Below are positions 57,762-64,000 of a stretch of DNA of 64,000 bases, one piece after another; the first letter of the stretch is position 1, and each line of letters opens with the position of its first letter. The notes under the pieces are model-generated. The model was not told the origin of the DNA, made no database searches, and saw nothing but the letters and a program-made list of their open reading frames with translations. Source of the stretch: Eublepharis macularius (Eukaryota; Chordata; Lepidosauria; Squamata; Eublepharidae). The DNA lies in assembly GCF_028583425.1 (NCBI RefSeq), contig NC_072794.1, positions 31,183,232 to 31,247,231 on the forward strand, read 5' to 3'. Position numbers and translations under genes: made by a program.

Positions 57762-58226
57762 GCCGTTTCCACACGTCTTACCTTTTGCTGGCACATTGTG
57801 GAAGACAGCATCTTCGCGCATGAAATGCACCAGGAAGACACTATTATTGCACAAAATCATGTGAGAAGATGCTGTCTTCCGCGATAACAGCGTCTTCCTG
57901 GTGCGATTTCGCACGTGAAGACGCTGTCTTCTGCAATAACAACAACAACAACAACAACATTCGATTTATATACCGCCCTTCAGGACAACTTAATGCCCAC
58001 TCAGAGTAGTTTACAATGTTATTATTATCCCCACAACAAAACACCCTGTGAGGTGGGTGGGGCTGAGAGAGCTCCAGAGAACTGTGACTAGCCCAAGGTC
58101 ACCCAGCTGGCTTCAAGTGGAGAAGTGGGGAATCAAACCCGGCTCTCCAGATTAGAGTCCCGTGCTCTTAACCACTACGCCAAACTGATGTGCCAGCAAA
58201 AGGTAAGACGTGTGGAAACAGCCCTG
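57762..58226. mobile_element. Palindromic MITE, GGGCCGTTTCCACAC family, copy 3 (split by a SINE)
   Basis: Ends GGGCCGTTTCCACACGTCTT and AAGACGTGTGGAAACAGCCC, with TACCTTTTGCTGGCACA continuing on both arms. A SINE (57935-58190) interrupts it. Inside the left arm GAAGACAGCATCTTC-type sequence repeats in both orientations. Confidence 0.75.
57935..58190 (-). repeat. tRNA-derived SINE with (AAC)n tail, nested in a MITE
   Basis: Near full-length, reverse-oriented: head GTAGTGGTTAAGAGCACGGG at its right end, (CAA)n tail at its left end. Among the least diverged copies in the window, and younger than the MITE it interrupts. Confidence 0.85.
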
Positions 58227-58477
58227 AGTGGATTCTAGAAACAATGAACATTTGTTTGCCGAGCAGTGAAGCTGCTTCAGCTGCTCTGAAAACATTTTTA
58301 TACATCCATCTTCCATCTGACATGTTTGCCAAGGAAAATCCCTAAGTCTCTCTTTGTGCATTGCAAAGTATTTTGGACCATGTTCTGTCTAGACACACAT
58401 TCAGTTCATGTTTGTTTCTTTGACTTCATTGACTCTGCCTTTTTCTCCAAATGGGAACGCAAAGGGGCTTATATGAT

Positions 58478-58653
58478 TCTCCTCTTATTTTATCTTTGCA
58501 ACAGCTTGGTGAGTTAGGTTAGGCTGAGAACACATGACTAGCCCCAGGTCACCCAGCAAGATTCCATGGCAGAGTGGGGATTCGAACCTGGGTGCCCCGG
58601 AAGATCCTAGTCCAACACTCAAACCACTATACCACACTGGTTCTCTCCAGCTT
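58478..58653 (-). repeat. Sauria-type tRNA SINE
   Basis: The reverse complement gives GAGAACCAGTGTGGTATAGT, GGGGCACCCAGGTTCGAATC and GGTGACCTGGGGCTAGTC. Body truncated relative to 36145. Confidence 0.75.
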
Positions 58654-59538
58654 TTTAGGTCCCACACCCGCCCCACATAAAATGAGGATGTGTGCATTAC
58701 GACCCACTCCCTACAGAGGCACGTTAAAGGGCAAAGCTAGAAATGGCAGAAAAACTATCTTGCAGGGAAGCTTGCCTCTATTACTGAGGTTCTCATTGAG
58801 AAACTCCTCATAAACCTCTGATCCCGAGTGTCTCCAGGAATATAGGTGAACAATCACTGTCTCATATGATTGCCAAGCAGCCTGGGTCTGTGTGTGTGTG
58901 TGTGTCTGTGAGAAAGAGGGGGTTAAATTGAAACAAAAAGGAGTATTGTGGCACCTTAAAGTCTAGTTTTTGAGGGCTAGTTCCCACCTCATCAGATGCA
59001 TCTGAGAAGACAGTGGTCTTCAACCTTTTCCGAATCAGGATCCACCAGGCACAAGGATGGGACCCACTCAGCTGCATGTACATATTTACTCAAAAGGAAG
59101 ACAACCCTGAATGTAAGACAACCCCTCCTAAAAATGTAATAAACACACACACAAAAACTGGACACGACTGTAACTTGTATGTGAATGTAAACAACCTTCC
59201 TTTTTTTATGATGGCACACCTGGAAAACACCTAGTCTTGCATCTGAGTAGGCAGAATGTGACAGAACAGTCATATGACATCATGGGCTCAATATTCAGCA
59301 GCTAGACATGCCACCATCATATTTTTTTTGCCTTTTTAAAACCTAAAAAAAGCACACATGGTTGTAGTCTTCACTCCCAGAATTCACCTCACCTCTCTCT
59401 TGCTTTTGCTTCTGTCCAACTGTTGTTCACCTCTTTGGTCTCTCACCTTTCATAGTTGTTCCCTGTGCTTTTCTGGTGTTTCCTTTGCCTTCTTGCTCTC
59501 TCACCTTCTCCCACACTCCAGTCACCATCTGATTTAAA

Positions 59539-59707
59539 CACATGAAAAGCTGCCTTATGCTGAATTGGACCCCTGGTGTGTCAAAGTCAATACTGTCTAT
59601 TCAGACTGGCAGTAGGTCTCAAGCAGAGGTCCTTCATAATTACTTGATATGGTAGATTGAACCTAGAACCTTCTGCAAATAAAGTGAACATTCTGCCACG
59701 GAGCCAC
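59539..59707 (-). repeat. tRNA-Ala-like SINE
   Basis: Reverse-oriented copy of the family at 26390: GTGGCTCCGTGGCAGAAT head, AGGTTCAATCTACC B-box, and a GCCTTATGCTGAATTGGACC body at its left end. Confidence 0.6.
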
Positions 59708-59784
59708 CATCCGGCCTCTTTACTTTCTTATTGTCCCATCTGTCCCATCCTTCATGCTTCTGTTGTGCTACTTTTCTAAGTATG

Positions 59785-60021
59785 CAGAGCTTTTTTTCAG
59801 CAGGAACGCAGTGGAACGGAGTTCCGGAACCTCTTGGAAATAGTCACATGGCTGGTGGCCCCGCCCCCTGATCTCCAGACAGAGGGGAGTTTAGATTGCA
59901 CTGCGATCTAAATTCCCCTCTGTCTGGAGATCAGGGGGCGGGGCCACCAGCCATGTGACCATTTTCTCCCAGGGCAACCCACTGAGTTCCACCACCTCTT
60001 TTCCCAGAAAAAAAACCCCTG
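59785..60021. mobile_element. Foldback hAT MITE, copy 4 (237 bp)
   Basis: Ends CAGAGCTTTTTTTCAGC and GAAAAAAAACCCCTG (one end mutated), exact 8-bp duplication TAAGTATG (59777-59784 and 60022-60029). Short core TTGCACTGCGATC. Confidence 0.87.
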
Positions 60022-60610
60022 TAAGTATGTATACTCAGAAGGAAATTCCATTGTATTCAGTGGGGCTCACTGCCTAGGTGTGCAGAATTCCTTTAATTTG
60101 CCACTAATAGTGCAATCCTTTATTAACCAGAAGTTAGTCCTCCTCTATTCAACAGGATTAGTTTGGGTATAAGATTGCAGACTAGACGGAAGAAGGTTTG
60201 GGCTTCTTTAATAAGAAAGTTTATACGGAGGGGAGGGGGGGAATCCAGTTTCCATTACTGACAGAAGTTCATTTCCTCACCCTTCTCAGAACCAGAAAAA
60301 TAACTGAAAGACAATATTTTCCCTCTCACACTGAGAAGCTGCTGCCACTACAAAAAAATCATTTTAAGAGACATAATTGTAAAGATTGAATCATCTTCTT
60401 CTGAGTTTTCCCCACTTACAATTCTCGATTTAATTTATTGTACAGGCCAAATTCTGACTAGAGAATAAAATGTCGGCTTTAAAGGAACTATACACTAGTT
60501 AATTGAGGCCTTGGTAGCCATGAAATGCCTCCATCTGAGAAAATCCCCAATGGGTTAATTTTTGTAAATTTCTCCACTTCCTGAGAAAGGAGAAAGACCA
60601 AAAGCCTGGT

Positions 60611-60790
60611 TAACAACAGCAACAACTGCTTGTATATACCGCTCTTGTAGACAGATTAGTACAAAGTCAGTGTTATTTTTATTCCCACAATACAACTGGG
60701 GAGCTGGCCAAGGCCACCTGCTGAGCTCATGGCAGTAGGGGGATTCAAACTAGCAGAGTGCTGATTCACAGCCCAACCACTGCTACAGAA
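60611..60790 (-). repeat. Degraded (AAC)n-type tRNA SINE
   Basis: Left end AACAACAGCAACAACTGCTT with TATATACCGCTC; the B-box side GGGGATTCAAACTAGC is still visible. Confidence 0.5.
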
Positions 60791-61212
60791 GCTCTGAACT
60801 CTAAGTATCCACTGACCAATCAGCGTCTCAGAGGTAGACATAAAGGCAGCTCCTGCACAGTGAAGGAACATACCTGTGTAGATGGACTGGACTGCATAGT
60901 GCATTAGCCTGCTAACTGCTGGATTGTCAGTTGAGGAGACCAAGGAAATGGGGGAGGGAGGCAGAACAGTCTGAGTTAGTGGGGCTCCATTCCCTCTGGA
61001 GCAATCTCCACCAGCTCTGTCATTTAAAACTACGCTTCTTGGCTAACACTGTATCTCCGTCCTGACATGTGAAAAACGCATGTCAAAAGTATTGTGTAGA
61101 GAAACTCTGAGTGGCCTCACCTTGCTGTCCTGCATCTCTGCTTAGCTTGTATGAAAAGGGAGGAGACATGGTGCTCTTGGTCTGTATGCAGATACTCTAG
61201 CACATGGGTACC
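60791..61212. other. Intergenic, no gene seen
   Basis: No exon or repeat recognised. Confidence 0.4.
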
Positions 61213-61331
61213 TCCAAAAGGTGGCAAACCACCCCGTAAAAAAGTCTGCCAAGAAAACGTCGTGATGCGACATCCCCCCATGGGTCAGTAATGACTCGGT
61301 GCTTGCACAGAGGACTACCTTTACTTTACCT
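61213..61331 (+). repeat. 3' half of CCCTGTGGTGCAGAG-family SINE
   Basis: GGCAAACCACCCCGTAAAAA, AAAACGTCGTGATGCGACAT, GTAATGACTCGGTGCTTG, tail CTACCTTTACTTTACC. 5'-truncated. Confidence 0.75.
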
Positions 61332-61563
61332 AAAAGGGCTTGTGAACTCACAGCAGGTGACCTGCAACCTACCTGGGGACAGTGATCAATGGGCTTCAGC
61401 CAGCTATGCTTCCTCTCATAAGCTTATGCCACAATAAAGTGCCTTCATGGTTTTGCTATCACATATTAACACAGATACCCTCTCTGGACAAGAGCCCTGT
61501 GGCGCAGAGTGGTAAGCTGCAGTACTGCACTCCAAACTTTGCTCACTACCTGAGTTCGATCCT

Positions 61564-62698
61564 TTTTTTTTTTAATTTTATTGGATTAGAATATATAGGT
61601 ATTCAATACAAACATTCCCCCTTTATATATATCTGCTTCTAACCCCCTTCCTTTCCTCCCCCCTTTTGTTTGACTTCCAACAGTTTTCCAACCCTTTGTC
61701 TATCTTATTACTTACTTACTTAATACCTCATATAGTCTATTATACAAACACTTAAACTCTCTTCTAAGCTTATTATTTTTTATAACACAGAGTTTCCTTT
61801 AAACCCTCCTTAACTAAATCTTATAATCTAAATAACACATTGCTAGCTTATATTAATAACCCTAATATTAATAGTATAACATTTTATCCATTTTCTATAC
61901 ATAATCTCTATAATCTCCCCAATATAAATTAATCAATTTAACCTATATTCTATATATTCCTTTAAACATTTCTTATTCTCAGTTTATCCATTTTCTATAC
62001 ATAATCTCTATACTCTCCCCAATATAAGTTAATCAATTTAACTTATATTTTATATATTCCTTTAAACATTGCTTATTCTCAATCTATTTTGAATATATGA
62101 AATATCTGTTATACTAACAACATAACTACAATAAAAAAATACCTAGCTAGCATGCTCTTATATATTCATAATATATATTCATATTAACACATCTGTTATT
62201 TAATACTATATATAATTTTTATCTTAACTCTAGTAATAGCTTAGAATTTAATAGTTAAATCCCCCTTTCCCGGTAAAGTCACTCTCTTCTTTTATTAAAT
62301 TTCAATAATTCTCAAACTGCCACAGTTTTCCTTCCACATCCCATTTTTTCTCCAAATATTGCTTCAGTTTCTCCCAATCCATGTTAAACTGTCCTGGATC
62401 AAGGTCTCTAAGTTTCCTTGTCATTTTGTCCATCTCAGCCATGTACAGCAATTTAGAAATCCAATCTTCAATATAAGAGTCTAGCCGCTGTTGTCATGTA
62501 AAATAACAATGTTCTATGTTGTGCTGGAATATCTTCCATTCCCAAGTTCAGTAGCAGCAATTCTGGGTTTCTATTAACTTGAAATTGTAAAATCTCATTG
62601 ATCATTTCTATTATTCCTCCCCAGTATTGCTTAGCTACCTCACAAGTCCACCACATATGATACAAAGATCCTTCATGTTTTTTACATTTCCAGCATTT
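61564..62698 (-). mobile_element. 5'-truncated, decayed L1 inserted in the SINE
   Basis: Poly(A) end at 61564-61572 (T run on plus) and a 17-18 bp target duplication (61546-61563 and 62699-62716). Frames decayed, but the end of ORF2 is readable: MYHMWWTCEVAKQYW and LLLNLGMED. The 3' UTR contains a direct 100-bp duplication (61883-61982, 61983-62082). Confidence 0.85.
61883..62082. repeat. Two direct 100-bp repeats in the L1 3' UTR
   Basis: TTTATCCATTTTCTATACAT begins each unit, at 61883 and 61983. The two units differ at only a handful of positions. Confidence 0.85.
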
Positions 62699-62942
62699 CT
62701 ACCTGAGTTCGATCCTGACGGAAGCTGGGTTCAGGTAGCTGGCTCAAGGTTGACTCAGCCTTCCATCCTTCCGAGGTCGGTAAAATGAGTACCCAGTTTT
62801 CTGGGGGTAAAGTGTAGATGACTGGGGAAGGCAATGGCAAACCACCCTGTAAAAAGTCTGCCAAGAAAACATCATGATGCGACATCCCACCATGGGTCAG
62901 TAATGACTCGGTGCTTGCACAGGGGACTACCTTTACCTTTAC

Positions 62943-63760
62943 CCCCTCTGGACATTGTTTTAGATCTGTATTTCTGGTTAGCATCTTGGGTTGAAAACAG
63001 TCAAGGATGGTTGATCTCTTTGTTGTTCAAGAATTGTTGCTTTGTCACAAGTTAATTCTCTTCTTGAAAAGAGAGATTCCTGCCTTCTACCCTTACCCCC
63101 ATAAAAAGGCACATCAGATAATCAACCAGTATTTCCTGGGGAGAGGGGAGCTTCCTCCCACATCACATCACAAGAGAAAAAAGGTTTTCCACTTGTGTTT
63201 ATTACATGTTCACAGTAAAGGTCAAGTGACAGCATTCCATTTTAAACTAAGACAATCCCAGCAATGATGCCAAAGGCATCATCATCTTTACAATGTATAC
63301 AGTGAATAAGTCTGTACAGATCTGTTTGGCTTTAGTGACTCATTAAACAAGAACACCAGAGCAGAAAATATGGAGTGAATGCCTGAAATTCTACTGCCAC
63401 CCCCATCTTTTAAGTTATATCTATACCTCACTAGTTTGCAATGAATCAGACGATGGTTCCTGTTGGCACATGGCAATGACATAGTGTTGGCCTTGGTTCT
63501 GTGATCCCCAGGGTGATATCCTCTCATGTGTTTCCTTTCTTGGTGTCCACTTCCTTCTTCCGCAATATATCTCTTCCTCAAAGCAGAGGGCAAATACTGG
63601 TTTTCCTCCATCTAATTGGAGCACGTGCTTCAGAAGATCCCAGGAGGCCTCACCCTTGGGTCTGCCGTATACTTACCAGGTTGCCTGCTGTGGTGAGCAA
63701 TCTCCCACCCTCACTGCCCCACAGCTCTTGTGTTCACTCAATGGAGTGGCAGGAGCAAAA
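62943..63760. other. Intergenic, no gene confirmed
   Basis: Single-copy-looking. A minus-strand AATAAA lies near 63197 and a donor-like CTG|GTAAGTAT near 63671, which could belong to a minus-strand gene beyond the edge (RGS8 expected), but no coding sequence is visible. Confidence 0.3.
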
Positions 63761-63852
63761 CTGGGGGAGGGACACAATGCAATGCCATGACATCACTTCC
63801 AGGTGAGTACCTGAAAGTGATGTCATGGCATTGCATTGCGTCCCTCCCCCAG
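63761..63852. repeat. Near-perfect hairpin 1 of a tandem pair
   Basis: 44-bp arms from CTGGGGGAGGGACACAATGC to the matching GCATTGCGTCCCTCCCCCAG with about two mismatches; loop GAGT-type centre within CAGGTGAGTACCTG. Confidence 0.9.
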
Positions 63853-63944
63853 ATTAGGGGAATTAAGAGAATATTTTGCGATGTCGCTTCCAGGTGAGTA
63901 CTTGGAAGTGACATCGCATGATATTCTATTAATTCCCCTAATCT
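63851..63944. repeat. Near-perfect hairpin 2 of a tandem pair
   Basis: Arms from AGATTAGGGGAATTAAGAGA to the matching TTAATTCCCCTAATCT with a few mismatches. The centre CTTCCAGGTGAGTACTTGGA is almost the same as in hairpin 1, but the outer arms are unrelated. Confidence 0.9.
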
Positions 63945-64000
63945 CTATAATATTTTACTCATTCAGAAGTAATGTCACAGCATCATTTCCCCAGTCTCCA

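Larger units (their letters stand above)
61493..62942 (+). repeat. CCCTGTGGCGCAGAG-family SINE split by an L1
   Basis: Head at 61493-61563 and body at 62699-62942, the two halves of one element separated by the L1. The junction sequence ACCTGAGTTCGATCCT is present on both sides. Confidence 0.85.

Noticed and set aside
56234..57914. Minus-strand frames of 77 to 153 codons
   Set aside because: They cross element boundaries at 56815, 57679 and 57762 and show no domain.
63288..63624. Minus-strand frames near the right edge as an RGS8 exon
   Set aside because: No RGS-box residues (no EENLEFW or EKDSYPRF) and no suitable splice sites.

Overview
The window is a piece of vertebrate nuclear genome, most likely from a squamate reptile (a lizard or gecko). 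The evidence is a spliced vertebrate gene with canonical GT-AG introns plus a dense, typically squamate repeat load: several tRNA-derived SINE families, a 5S rRNA-derived SINE, CR1/L2-like and L1 LINE tails, and many hAT-like and Harbinger-like palindromic MITEs. The genus cannot be resolved from the sequence alone.

The only protein-coding gene I can support is RGS16, on the minus strand, with five coding exons between 18734 and 10011. It is complete: it has a start codon, canonical splice sites, continuous reading phase across all five exons (567 nt including stop, 188 aa), and a TATA-containing CpG-rich promoter at about 18735-19080. RGS16 is a GTPase-activating protein for Gi/Gq alpha subunits. 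Both N-terminal cysteines used for palmitoylation in this family and the G-alpha-contacting RGS-box residues are present. The 3' UTR probably runs to a poly(A) signal near 8466-8471. Introns 1-4 (about 3.7, 0.8, 0.9 and 2.7 kb) carry short palindromic MITEs, a second CpG-rich block (17640-17960, intron 1) and an odd GC-rich, internally repeated block in intron 4 (10570-11640) with its own TATA box, CRE and splice donor on the opposite strand.

On the 3' side of RGS16 (positions 1-8400) no coding sequence is recognisable. A cluster of an ISRE-like element, a full CRE, an octamer and a strong minus-strand splice donor at 1451-1830 lies where human gene order (RNASEL downstream of RGS16, same strand) would place the RNASEL 5' end. 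This is inference only. On the 5' side (19100-64000) is about 45 kb of repeat-rich intergenic DNA. RGS8, the expected neighbour, was not found and probably lies beyond 64000.

The intergenic part is a good record of transposition. Four foldback hAT MITEs can be delimited, three with perfect and one with near-perfect 8-bp target duplications. A Charlie-like hAT sits inside a CR1-like LINE. Three Harbinger-like elements have 3-bp duplications, one of them 1.8 kb long with internal ~197-bp repeats. Two 5'-truncated L1 copies have each inserted into a separate copy of the same SINE. There is a family of palindromes with shared ends but variable cores, and a back-to-back pair of hairpins at the right edge. 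No tRNA or rRNA gene, CRISPR array or other functional RNA gene was identified.
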